Position numbers and translations under genes: made by a program. From Streptomyces sp. R28 (GTDB taxonomy: Bacteria; Actinomycetota; Actinomycetes; Streptomycetales; Streptomycetaceae), in NCBI RefSeq assembly GCF_041052385.1, contig NZ_CP163439.1, positions 7,305,001 to 7,369,000 on the forward strand: a stretch of DNA of 64,000 bases. The letters run 5' to 3'. Below are positions 49,318-58,193 of the stretch, one piece after another (position 1 is the first letter of the stretch; each line of letters opens with the position of its first letter). Under the pieces are notes generated by a model. That model worked only from the letters and a program-made list of their open reading frames with translations. It made no database searches and was not told the DNA's origin.

Positions 49318-50121
49318 TCACGGACGGCGTCCTACGAGTCGTACGAAACCCAGTGCCCGGCCTTGGTCCGCCCGCACTGCCTCGCCATTCCGGCGGGCCA
49401 TGGTGCGGTGGAACTCCTCCGGGCTCTCCTCGGCGACGACCTCGCACCACCGCAGCCAGTCCTTCCAGCCGTCCGGCTGCCAGTCCGCCGTCTCGACCTC
49501 GACGGCTCCGCCGCGGGTCCACTGGCGACGCCACCAGTCGGCGGAGTGGAAGCACCACCAGTCGGGCTCCCAATGCGGCTTGAGATGCTCCGGCGGCTCG
49601 GCGCCGTCGATCTCCTCCCGTACGGCGGGTACGACGATCCCGATCCGCCCGCCCGGCTTCAGCAGCCGGGTCAGCGTGGGCAGATAGAGGTCGTTCGTGC
49701 CGAAGTACTGGTACGCGTCGATGCTCACGATCGCGTCGAAGCTGCCCTCGGCGAACGGCAGGTCGTGCGCCTCGGCGTGCACGGGCAGCACGCGGTCGGC
49801 GAAACCGGCCTCGGCGATGCGCAGGGCGTTCTCGTCGGGCTTGACCCACAGGTCGGCGGCGGTGACCTGGGCGTCGTACTCCCTGGCCAGGAAGACGGAG
49901 GTCATCGCCCGGCCGCAGCCCAGGTCGAGGACGCGTGCGCAGGGGCGCAGGGTGTCCAGGCCGAGGGCGGGGGCCAGCCACTCCAGCAGCCACAGCGCGT
50001 TCGGGCCCATCTGGTTGTCGATGACCCAGCGGACGTCGTAGCTGTTGCTGCGGGGGTAGCGGGCGTGGGTCAGCCGCTGGGTGAGGTCCTCACTCGAGGT
50101 CCTCGGGGTGATGTCTGGCAT
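49318..50121 (-). CDS. SAM-dependent methyltransferase, class I
   Basis: The 267-aa protein has the SAM-binding motif RVLDLGCGRAMTSVFLA, then VTAADLWV (acidic residue after strand 2), FDAIVSIDAYQYFGTND and LLKPGGRIGIVVPA. The later HSADWWRRQWTRGG is not diagnostic. It resembles cyclopropane-fatty-acid or sterol-type small-molecule methyltransferases of the UbiE group. Substrate unknown. It starts at 50121, 188 bases from the divergent membrane-protein gene. Confidence 0.85.
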   Translation of the reverse strand: MPDITPRTSSEDLTQRLTHARYPRSNSYDVRWVIDNQMGPNALWLLEWLAPALGLDTLRPCARVLDLGCGRAMTSVFLAREYDAQVTAADLWVKPDENALRIAEAGFADRVLPVHAEAHDLPFAEGSFDAIVSIDAYQYFGTNDLYLPTLTRLLKPGGRIGIVVPAVREEIDGAEPPEHLKPHWEPDWWCFHSADWWRRQWTRGGAVEVETADWQPDGWKDWLRWCEVVAEESPEEFHRTMARRNGEAVRADQGRALGFVRLVGRRP

Positions 50122-50309
50122 CGGTGAACGGGCTCCTTGAGTCCTGGAAGGCGGAGAGGGATACGGAGGAGCTCGGCCGGACGCTCAAACAATGCACCTG
50201 CCCAGGTCGGCGGCGATGTGCCGCGGCAACGGCTGACCTTCGGAAGCTAGCAGCCCGCCCTGCGGACCGGCATCCGATTTCCCAGCGCGAGGCGCTACGC
50301 TCGCCCGCC

Positions 50310-50660
50310 ATGAGTGGACGCGGTGATTCCGAGATATCCGAGACGGGGGAGGACCTGACCAGGACGCCCGAGGACGAGCGCGCCGAGGAGCCGGCGGACG
50401 GCGAGGACCCGGCGCAGGTGGCGCGGCGGGCCCGCTGGACGGCTGCGGTCGCCGGGGCGCTGCTGACCCTTGCCGGGCTGTCCGCGTCGGCGATACGGGC
50501 CACCGGGTCCGCCCCGGCCCTCGTCCCGGCGGCTTACGCATGCGGCGCCGCCGTCTGCGCGCTCGCCGCGTTCCTCGGTTCGCGGGGTCGTACGCGCCGG
50601 GCGCTGTGGCTGCTCGTGACGGGTGTGATGGTGATGGCGCTGGGGGATCAGTTCGACTGA
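50310..50660 (+). CDS. small membrane protein with acidic N-terminus
   Basis: The 116-aa protein has 35 acidic and polar residues (SEISETGEDLTRTPEDERAE), then three membrane segments (AAVAGALLTLAGLSASAI, AYACGAAVCALAAFLG, LWLLVTGVMVMALG). No family is recognised. TACGCT (50296-50301) lies eight bases before ATG 50310 and there is no ribosome binding site, so a leaderless mRNA is likely. Confidence 0.72.
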   Translation: MSGRGDSEISETGEDLTRTPEDERAEEPADGEDPAQVARRARWTAAVAGALLTLAGLSASAIRATGSAPALVPAAYACGAAVCALAAFLGSRGRTRRALWLLVTGVMVMALGDQFD

Positions 50661-50674
50661 TGTGGAAGGCGTCA

Positions 50675-50827
50675 CTCATGAACGACAGAGTGGCCGTTAC
50701 TGTCCTGTGATCTGCCTCCCACTTGTGTGAATAAACCCACGAACGCGGCAAACGATCATTTTCGCCTGCAAGAGTTTGCTCCACATCGCTCACGCGTTCT
50801 TTGCGGGCTGTTCACCTCATGAACGAC
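50675..50827 (+). repeat. 12-base direct repeat upstream of the MMPL gene
   Basis: CTCATGAACGAC is found at 50675-50686 and again at 50816-50827, in an intergenic stretch of 211 bases that is less GC-rich than its surroundings. The second copy is 45 bases before the MMPL start. It may mark a regulator site. Confidence 0.4.
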
Positions 50828-50871
50828 TGTTCCCGGCCAAAGATCCATAAATCGCCCCTGGGAGCTCGTTC

Positions 50872-53118
50872 GTGGCAGCCCTTGCACGCTGGTGTGTACA
50901 ACGCCGCCTCCTCCCTGTTCTGCTGTGGCTCCTGGCCTTCGGCGGGGTGAGTGCGGCGGCCGCCATCACGGGCTCCGCGTACTCGAACGACTACGAGGTC
51001 CCCGGCACCGAGTCGGGCCGCGCCACCCAGCTGCTCGAGGACGGCTTCCCCGGCCTCGGCGGCGACAGCGACACCATCGTCTGGCACACCGACTCCGGCA
51101 CGGTCCGCGCCGCCGACGTCGAACAGACCATGACCCGCACCCTGGACGAGATCGCGGAACTGCCCGGCATCGCGGCCGTGGGCAGCCCGTACGACAAGCA
51201 GGGTGCCGCGCAGATCAGCAAGGACGGGCACACGGCGTACGCCACCGTCACCTTCGACGGCAGCGCCGAGACCCTCGACAAGGGCGAGGCGCAGGCCGTG
51301 GTGAGCGCGGCCGAGTCCGCCGAGGCCGACGGGCTCCAGGTGGAGCTGGGCGGCAGCGCGGTCGGGCTCACCGAGTCGCCGGGCGGGCATCTCGCCGAGG
51401 TCGTCGGGGTGGCCGTCGCCGCGCTCGTACTGTTCCTCGCCTTCGGCTCGCTCGCCGCCTCGCTGCTGCCCATCGCCACCGCGCTGGTCAGCGTCGGCAC
51501 CGCGTACGCCGGGATCGTGCTGCTCGGGCACGCCATGACCGTCGCCGACTTCGCGCCCATGCTCGGGATGCTCATCGGGCTCGGCGTCGGCATCGACTAC
51601 GCGCTGTTCATCGTCACCCGGCACCGGCGCGGCCTGAAACGCGGGCTGACCGTCGCCGAGTCGATCACCAACGCCGTGGCGACCACCGGACGCGCGGTCG
51701 TGTTCGCGGGTGCCACGGTGTGCATCGCCCTGCTCGGGATGCTGATACTCCAGCTCAGCTTCCTCAACGGCGTCGCGATAGCCGCGTCCCTGACCGTGGT
51801 CCTGACGGTCGCCGCGTCCGTGACCCTGCTGCCCGCCCTGCTGTCCTTCATCGGCATGCGCGCCCTGAGCCGCCGCGAGCGGCGCCGGCTGACGGAGCAC
51901 GGGCCCGAGCCCGAGCTGCCGACCGGGTTCGCCGCCCGCTGGTCGGCGTTCGTGGAGCGCCACCCCAAGGTGCTGGGCGCGATCGCCCTGGCCGTGATCA
52001 CGGTCCTCGCCCTGCCCACCCTCGGCCTGCGCCTGGGCACCTCCGACCAGGGCAACAACCCGGAGTCCTCGACCACCCGCCAGGCCTACGACCTCCTCGC
52101 CGACGGCTTCGGGCCCGGCGTGAACGGCCCCCTCACCCTGGTCACCAAGGTCGACGGCGGCGACGACAAGCTCGCCCTCGACAACCTCGACGCCACCCTG
52201 CGCACCACCGAGGGCGTCGCGGCGGTGACGCCGGTGACGTACAACACCGGCGGCGACACCGCGTACCTCACCGTCGTACCGGAGTCCTCCCCGCAGTCGC
52301 AGCAGACCAGCGACCTCGTCGACCGGCTGCGCTCCGAGGTCCTGCCGCGCGCCGAGACCGGCACCTCGCTCGATGTGCAGGTCGGCGGCATGACGGCCGG
52401 CTACGACGACTTCGCCGACGTGATCGTCGGCAAACTGCCGCTGTTCGTCGGCGTCGTCATCGGCCTGGGCTGTCTGCTGCTCCTGCTCGCCTTCCGGTCC
52501 GTCGGCATACCGTTGAAGGCCGCGGCGATGAACGTGGCCGCGGTCGCCGCCGCCTTCGGCGTCGTCGTAGCGATCTTCCAGTGGGGCTGGGGGAGCGAAC
52601 TGCTGGGCCTGGGCCGCGCGGGCCCGATCGAGCCCTTCCTCCCGGTCATCATGGTGTCGGTGCTGTTCGGCCTTTCCATGGACTACCAGGTCTTCCTGGT
52701 CAGCCGGATGTACGAGGAGTGGCTGGAGACCGGGGACAACCGGCGGGCCGTCCGGATCGGCCTCGCCGAGACCGGCCGGGTGATCAACTCCGCCGCGGTC
52801 ATCATGATCTCGGTCTTCCTCGCCTTCGTCCTCAGCGGCGACCGCGTGATCGCCATGTTCGGCATCGCGCTGGCCGCCGCCGTCGCCCTGGACGCCTTCG
52901 TGCTCCGTACGCTGCTCGTCCCCGCCCTGATGCACATGCTCGGCGGCGCCAACTGGTGGCTGCCCCGCTGGCTCGACGAGCGCATGCCCCGCATCAGCAT
53001 CGAGCCGCCCGAGTCCCGTGCCGCCCATGAGAGGCTGGCCGCCGCGACGGACGCCGAGGTGGCGGACGTGCTGGCCAAGGAGGAGCGGCAGCGGGATGTA
53101 CGCGACAGCACTGGGTGA
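50872..53118 (+). CDS. MMPL-family RND transporter
   Basis: The 748-aa membrane protein has two repeats of six membrane segments with large external loops. The proton-relay motif Asp-Tyr appears in both halves: GLGVGIDYALFIVTRHR and FGLSMDYQVFLVSRMYE. This matches the actinobacterial MMPL family, which moves lipids or hydrophobic compounds outward; no partner lipid genes lie nearby. GTG 50872 follows GGGAG. Its last 23 bases overlap the GNAT gene. Confidence 0.88.
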   Translation: MAALARWCVQRRLLPVLLWLLAFGGVSAAAAITGSAYSNDYEVPGTESGRATQLLEDGFPGLGGDSDTIVWHTDSGTVRAADVEQTMTRTLDEIAELPGIAAVGSPYDKQGAAQISKDGHTAYATVTFDGSAETLDKGEAQAVVSAAESAEADGLQVELGGSAVGLTESPGGHLAEVVGVAVAALVLFLAFGSLAASLLPIATALVSVGTAYAGIVLLGHAMTVADFAPMLGMLIGLGVGIDYALFIVTRHRRGLKRGLTVAESITNAVATTGRAVVFAGATVCIALLGMLILQLSFLNGVAIAASLTVVLTVAASVTLLPALLSFIGMRALSRRERRRLTEHGPEPELPTGFAARWSAFVERHPKVLGAIALAVITVLALPTLGLRLGTSDQGNNPESSTTRQAYDLLADGFGPGVNGPLTLVTKVDGGDDKLALDNLDATLRTTEGVAAVTPVTYNTGGDTAYLTVVPESSPQSQQTSDLVDRLRSEVLPRAETGTSLDVQVGGMTAGYDDFADVIVGKLPLFVGVVIGLGCLLLLLAFRSVGIPLKAAAMNVAAVAAAFGVVVAIFQWGWGSELLGLGRAGPIEPFLPVIMVSVLFGLSMDYQVFLVSRMYEEWLETGDNRRAVRIGLAETGRVINSAAVIMISVFLAFVLSGDRVIAMFGIALAAAVALDAFVLRTLLVPALMHMLGGANWWLPRWLDERMPRISIEPPESRAAHERLAAATDAEVADVLAKEERQRDVRDSTG

Positions 53119-53671
53119 CGACGGAGCCGAACTGCGCCCCCTGGAGCCGTGGCACGCCGAGGAGTTCCTGGCCCACCTGGAGCGGGGGAGGGACTTCATC
53201 AACCAGTACGTCCCCTTCGCCTCCAAGGCCGCCGACGTCGACTCCGCGCGCGAGGTGCTCCAGCGGTACGCCGACATGCGCGCCGCCGACACCGGGTCCC
53301 TGCACGGCATCTGGCTGGACGGAAAGCTCGTGGGCGGCGTGCTCTTCCTCAACTTCGACGCGGAGAACGGCAACTGCGAGGTCGGCTGCTGGCTGGAACC
53401 CGCAGGCACCGGGCGTGGGCTCGTCACGCGCGCGATGCGGGTGCTCATCGACTTCGCGATCGAGCAGCGCGGTATCCACCGCATCGAGTGGATCGCCTCC
53501 GCGGGGAACACGCCCAGCCTGAACGTGGCCCGGCGCCTGGGCATGACCCGCGATGGCGTGCGGCGGGAGAGCTACCCCTATCGTGGGGTGCGGCACGACC
53601 TCGAGGTGTGGTCGATCCTGGCCCCCGAGTGGCGTGAGGCACGCACGCGTGCCGCTCACAAGGATCATTAA
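53096..53671 (+). CDS. GNAT-family N-acetyltransferase (RimJ/RimL-like)
   Basis: The 191-aa protein has the RimJ/RimL layout: GAELRPLEPWHAEEFLAHLERG, LNFDAENGNCEVGCWLEPAGTGRGLVTRAM (the acetyl-CoA loop), IHRIEWIASAGNTPSLNVARRLGMTRDG and a final tail with RHDLEVWSILAPEW. It could acetylate ribosomal protein N-termini or a small molecule. It overlaps the MMPL gene by 23 bases, so translation is coupled. Confidence 0.87.
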   Translation: MYATALGDDGAELRPLEPWHAEEFLAHLERGRDFINQYVPFASKAADVDSAREVLQRYADMRAADTGSLHGIWLDGKLVGGVLFLNFDAENGNCEVGCWLEPAGTGRGLVTRAMRVLIDFAIEQRGIHRIEWIASAGNTPSLNVARRLGMTRDGVRRESYPYRGVRHDLEVWSILAPEWREARTRAAHKDH

Positions 53672-53725
53672 GAAGCCTCACGATCATTAAGAGACTTCTC
53701 AGACAGCGTCCGTACGGTGCGAGGC

Positions 53726-54304
53726 ATGGGAACGAAGACAGTGGACGAGACCGGCGCCGGAACCGGCACCGAGACGAAGACCGACGAGGAGAAGGTGGAC
53801 GTCGTCAAGACGACCGACGCCACCGACTCCAGCGCCGCCGACGAGGCGACGGAGACCGACGAGGTCGAGGAGGAGGTGGCCGCCGAGGCGACGGAAGCGG
53901 GCCCCTCCGGAGTCGGCCAGGGCGCGGGCGCGGTCGTCTCCGCGGCGCTCGGCCTCGTCTCCCTGAGCGGTGGCTGGCTCGGTACGGTCGCCGCCGCGCG
54001 GCAGTCCCTCGTCGCCCAGCTGGAGTCCTCGACTTCGTCGTCCCAGAACGTCTCCAAGCTGCTTGAGCAGGGCTACGGCGACGCCTGGAACGCCACCGCC
54101 CTGTGGGCCGGCGTCTTCGCGCTCGCCGCGCTGATCGTCGGCGTCGTCGTGCTCGCCCGGCCCGCGTTCGGGGCGCCCGGCAAGCCGCAGGCCGTGTGGA
54201 TCAAGTCGGTAGCCTGGGGCGGCGTCTCGCTGGGCGTCATCGGCCTCCTGCTGGCCGTGCTCAAGTACACCGACGTCCTGCTCGGCCTGCCGTCAGTGGG
54301 CTGA
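53726..54304 (+). CDS. membrane protein with long acidic N-terminal region
   Basis: The 192-aa protein has an N-terminal 65-residue region rich in Thr, Glu and Asp (ETKTDEEKVDVV, ETDEVEEEVAAEATE), then hydrophobic segments AVVSAALGLVSLSGGW, ATALWAGVFALAALIVGVVVL and SVAWGGVSLGVIGLLLAVL. No family is recognised. TACGGT (53713-53718) is seven bases from ATG 53726, with GAGG too close to be a normal ribosome binding site, so it may be leaderless. A strong terminator follows. Confidence 0.75.
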   Translation: MGTKTVDETGAGTGTETKTDEEKVDVVKTTDATDSSAADEATETDEVEEEVAAEATEAGPSGVGQGAGAVVSAALGLVSLSGGWLGTVAAARQSLVAQLESSTSSSQNVSKLLEQGYGDAWNATALWAGVFALAALIVGVVVLARPAFGAPGKPQAVWIKSVAWGGVSLGVIGLLLAVLKYTDVLLGLPSVG

Positions 54305-54319
54305 ATCACCGCAGGTCCC

Positions 54320-54371
54320 AAGGGGCCTCAGGGCCGCCGTAAGCACATCGGACGGCGTCCTGAGGCCCCTT
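54320..54371 (+). terminator. terminator hairpin
   Basis: AAGGGGCCTCAGG (54320-54332) pairs perfectly with CCTGAGGCCCCTT (54359-54371). Inside, CGCCGT and ACGGCG add a second stem. It follows the stop of the acidic membrane-protein gene by 15 bases. Confidence 0.8.
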
Positions 54372-54511
54372 AGTCGTGTCTGAGGCACCGCCCGCCGCCG
54401 AAGATGCGGAACTCTCCCGATGTGGCGGACCCGCCTGGGAGACGAAGGTTGAGGCATCGCACCAAGCGAGCCAGAAATCCGAGTCTCACCAGGGAAAACG
54501 AGGGATCCGCC

Positions 54512-54694
54512 ATGTACGAGTACGAGCTCCAGCACCTGCGTGCCGCCGAACTGATCCGCCAGGCCGAGCACGAACGCCTGGTCCGCGAGGCCGTCCGCGG
54601 CCGCCGCGCCGCGAAGCGCTCCGCCGAGGGCTCGGCGGACGCGGAGGCACATACGTGGCGCCTTCGCAGGCACCGGCATCCACGCGCCGCGTGA
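54512..54694 (+). CDS. small basic helical protein, 60 aa
   Basis: A 60-aa chain, MYEYELQHLRAAELIRQAEH then a long Arg/Ala-rich helix and a His/Arg-rich end. It is probably one continuous helix with coiled-coil potential. AGGGA precedes ATG 54512 by about eight bases. Third-position GC is high. No family is recognised; proteins starting MYEYELQ are found in other Streptomyces, so it is likely a real gene. Confidence 0.6.
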   Translation: MYEYELQHLRAAELIRQAEHERLVREAVRGRRAAKRSAEGSADAEAHTWRLRRHRHPRAA

Positions 54695-54739
54695 AGGCGG
54701 GGGCCACGGGGGCGAGGGTCGGTGCCGGTCGGCATCAGG

Positions 54740-54808
54740 CAGCCCCTCCGGCGTTCGGGGGCGAGGCCCCTTCAGGGGCGAAGCGGGGGTCCGGGGGCGG
54801 CAGTTCCC
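54740..54808. repeat. second copy of the intergenic hairpin element
   Basis: From CAGCCCCTCCGGCGTTC this stretch matches 38564-38633 with about eight differences in 60 bases. The central hairpin differs in both arms in a matching way: GGCCC-gttca-GGGCC in the first copy is GCCCC-ttca-GGGGC here. The outer 29-base arms are missing. It fills the gap between the 60-aa protein gene and the LuxR-type regulator gene. Confidence 0.7.
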
Positions 54809-54861
54809 GGGCGGGGGCGCCACCGACGCCGAGCCCGGCGAAAAGCGGTGCCGGACTGTCG

Positions 54862-57800
54862 ATGCCGCATGCGATGCTCGGGCTCGTGCAAAGCAGGTCC
54901 GTAAGTCCCGTGTTCATCGGTCGTGCAACCGAGTTGGAGACGCTGAACGACGCCCTTGCCCGAGCCGCCGTGGGCGACCCGCAGGCGTTGGTGATCGGGG
55001 GTGAGGCCGGGGTCGGCAAGACGCGTCTCGTCGAGGAGTTCGCCACCGCCGCCGGCCGCGCGGGCGCCGTCGTCGCGCTCGGCGGCTGCGTCGAGATCGG
55101 CGCCGACGGGCTGCCCTTCGCCCCGTTCTCCACCGCGCTACGCGCTCTGCGGCGCGAACTCCCCGGCGAACTTGCCGACGCGGCCGCAGGGCAGGAGGAG
55201 GAACTGGCCCGGCTGCTGCCCGAGTTGAGCGATACGGCTCTCTCCCGAGGGGCGGACCGGTCCGACGAGGAGGGCATGGCCCGCCTCTTCGAACTCACCG
55301 CCCGCCTCCTGGAGCGCGTCGCCGCAGGCCGCACCGTCGTCCTCGCCCTGGAGGACCTGCACTGGGCCGACGCCTCCACCCGCCACCTCCTCGCCTATCT
55401 CTTCCGCACCCTGCGCACCGGCCGCCTCGTCGTCCTGGCCACCTACCGCTCCGACGACATCCACCGCCGCCACCCGCTGCGCCCGCTCCTCGCCGAACTC
55501 GACCGGCTGCGCACGGTCCGCCGGATCGAACTCGGCCGCTTCAACCGCACCGAGGTCGGCCGCCAGATCGCCGGCATCCTCGCCACCGAACCCGACCCGG
55601 CCCAGGTCGACGAGATCTTCGAACGCTCCGACGGCAACGCCTTCTTCGTCGAGGAACTCGCGGTCGCCGCCCACGAGGGCTGCTGCACGGGCCTCACCGA
55701 CTCCCTGCGCGACCTGCTGCTCGTACGGGTGGAAGGGCTGCCCGAGGCATCCCAGCGGGTCGCCCGGATCGTCGCCGAGGGCGGCTCCACCGTCGAGTAC
55801 CGGCTGCTCGCCGCCGTCGCCCGGCTCGCCGAGGACGACCTCATCGAGGCACTGCGGGCCGCCGTCAACGCCAACATCCTCATCGCCGCGCCCGCCGGCG
55901 ACGGCTACCGCTTTCGGCACTCCCTGGTCCGCGAGGCCGTCGGCGACGACCTGCTGCCCGGCGAGCGCTCCCGCCTCAACCGCCGCTACGCCGAAGCCCT
56001 GGAGGCCGACCCGACGCTCGTCCCCGCCGACGAGCGCGTCATGCGCCTCGCCAGCTACTGGTACCACGCCCACGAGCCGGCCAAGGCCCTGCCCGCCGTC
56101 CTGGACGCCTCCGTCACCGCCCGCCGCCGGCACGCCCACTCCGAGCAACTGCGGCTGCTGGAACGCGCGATGGAACTGTGGGACACCGCGCCGCAGGAGG
56201 TCAGGTCCGCGCTGCGCCCCGTCGACTACACCGAGGTCTATCCTCCCTGCGGCTGCGACCCCGCGACCACCCCCCTGCGCTACCTCGACCTGATGGCCGA
56301 GGCCGCCGTCGCCGGACGGCTGTGCGGGGAGCGCGAACGCGCCCTGAAGATCACCAAACGGGCCCTGCACCTCCTGGAGGACGAGGGCGGCGACCCCCTG
56401 CGCGCCGCCTGGTTCTGGGTCCAGCGCTCCCGACTGGTCGAGGCCCTGGCCCGCGGCGACGGCTGGCAGGAACTCGGCACCGCGAAAGAGCTGGTGCGCG
56501 GACTGCCCCCGTCCGAGGTGCACGCCGAGGTGCTGGCCGCCGCGGCCAACTGGGCGATGCTGCGCGACCCCGGCCCCGAAGCCATGTCCGCCGCCGAGCG
56601 CGCCGTCGAGTACGCGCGCATGGTGGGCGCCGAGGACATCGAACTCAACGCCCGCCTCACGCTCGGCCAACTCCTGGTCGACGCCGGGCACATCGAGGCC
56701 GGACTGGCCCAGATGCATGAGGTCAGGAACGAGGTGACGGCCCGCGGACTGACCACCGTGGTGGGCCGCAGCCATGTGAACCTCCCGTCCGTCCTGGAAG
56801 GCGTCGGCCGCTCCGAGGACTCCGTCGGCATCCTGCGTGAGGGCCTGCGCCTCACTCAGGAGTGGGGCCTGCGCGACTCCGAGGCCTGGGTCTGGGCGAA
56901 CCTCGCCAAGTCCCTGATCTCCCTGGGCCGCTGGGACGAGGCCGCCGAAGCCGCGGTCAAGGCCCAGCACAGGGGGGAGTTCGCCAAGCCGCGCGGCGGT
57001 GGCTCCAACAGCCTCGCCCACCTCGCGCTCGCCCGCGGCGAGGTCGCCGAGGCCGCCCGCCATCTGGCCGCCGGCCGCGCCGCCTACGGCACGCACGACC
57101 CCATGCCGCAGAACAGCCTGCGGATGTCCTGCCTCGCCGTCGGTATCGCCGCCGCCGAGGGCCGCCTCCTCGACGCCCGCGCGGAGGCGGACCGGGTCCT
57201 GAGCGCCGGGTTCCCGCCCGGCACCCAGCGCTATGCCTGGCCGCTGCTGCTGGCCGCCGCGGTCGTCGAGTCCGACGCCCGCGACCACGCGCTGCCGGCC
57301 GCGCAGGAGGGCCGCGCCGCCTTCCTGGAACGGCTCTTCGAGGCCACCCGCAAACTCACCACGGGCGCGCCCCTGTGGCTGGCCTACGAGAAGTGGACCC
57401 GAGCTGAACTCGACCGGGCCGATGACCGGGCCACCCCCGACACCTGGTCGGACGTGATCACCGCCTTCGAAGCCCTGGAGCGCCCCTACGACCTCGCCCG
57501 GATCCGCCACCGCCTGGCCGAGGCCCTGCTCGCGATCGGCGGCGAGGACGAGCGCGCCCGCGCCACGGAACTGCTCCGCCTCACCCGAGCCACCGCCGTC
57601 CACCTGGGCGCCCGCCCCCTCGCCGACGCCACGACCCACCTGGCCCAGCGGGCCCGCCTCACCCTCACCGCGGCCCCACCCCTGCCCGCGACCGACCCCG
57701 CCGACTCCCTCGCCTCACCACCCGGGAACGAGACGTCCTGCGCCTGGTCTCCCACGGCCGCACCAACCGCCAGATCGCCGAGGAACTCTTCATCTCCCCG

Positions 57801-57932
57801 AAGACAGCCAGCGTCCACGTGTCGAACATCCTGGGGAAGCTCGGCGTCTCAGGGAGGGGCGAGGCGGCTGCGGTGGCGCATCGGATGGGGTTGTTTCCGG
57901 CCGAAACGCTCACCTCTGGGACGAGTAGCTGA
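54862..57932 (+). CDS. LuxR-family regulator with N-terminal AAA ATPase (LAL type), apparent frameshift before the HTH
   Basis: The first frame gives about 950 residues: an AAA/STAND-type ATPase (Walker A GGEAGVGKT at 46-54, Walker B LALEDLHWAD at about 161-170), then TPR-like helical repeats. This frame stops resembling the family after ATDPADSL (about 57710). From 57714 the -1 frame reads LTTRERDVLRLVSHGRTNRQ, then IAEELFISPKTASVHVSNIL and KLGVSGRGEAAAVAHRMGLF, a complete LuxR helix-turn-helix that ends at 57932. One missing base near 57711-57713 (CTCGCCTC for an expected CTCGGCCTC) would restore a single chain of about 1,020 residues. It may be a real mutation, a programmed shift or a read error. 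Starts at 54874 or 54886 are also possible. Confidence 0.85.
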
Positions 57933-57970
57933 GGTTTACGCTGTAAGGGACGATGGCCCCGGGAGGCTCC

Positions 57971-58183
57971 GTGTTCAACACGTTCGAGGAACTCTTCGCA
58001 CCCGGCCGCAAACACACCCGCGACGAGCAGAACCGTCTGGAACTGACCCGCGAAGACGTCGGCGACAACGACCCCGGCCGCGGACCGATAGATCTCGCGT
58101 CCGGGAAGGTCGTCGTACGGAGGCCCGAGCCGTCGGCCGAGGAGGGCGGCGAGGACGGCGAGGTCGACAAGGGGGAGGGGTGA
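57971..58183 (+). CDS. small DUF6191-like protein
   Basis: The 70-aa protein reads VFNTFEELFAPGRKHTRDEQ, then LELTREDVGDNDPGRGPIDLASGKVVVR and an acidic end. The FEELFAPGRKH and DPGRGPIDL motifs are conserved in a small actinobacterial family of unknown role (DUF6191). GTG 57971 is preferred because GGGAGG lies five bases upstream; ATG 57953 is an in-frame alternative. TACGCT (57937-57942) is a likely -10 box. Confidence 0.78.
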   Translation: MFNTFEELFAPGRKHTRDEQNRLELTREDVGDNDPGRGPIDLASGKVVVRRPEPSAEEGGEDGEVDKGEG

Positions 58184-58193
58184 GGGCCGCTCC

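Noticed and set aside
50812..53544. Large minus-strand frame opposite the MMPL gene
   Set aside because: Antisense shadow of the MMPL and GNAT genes, without a recognisable motif.
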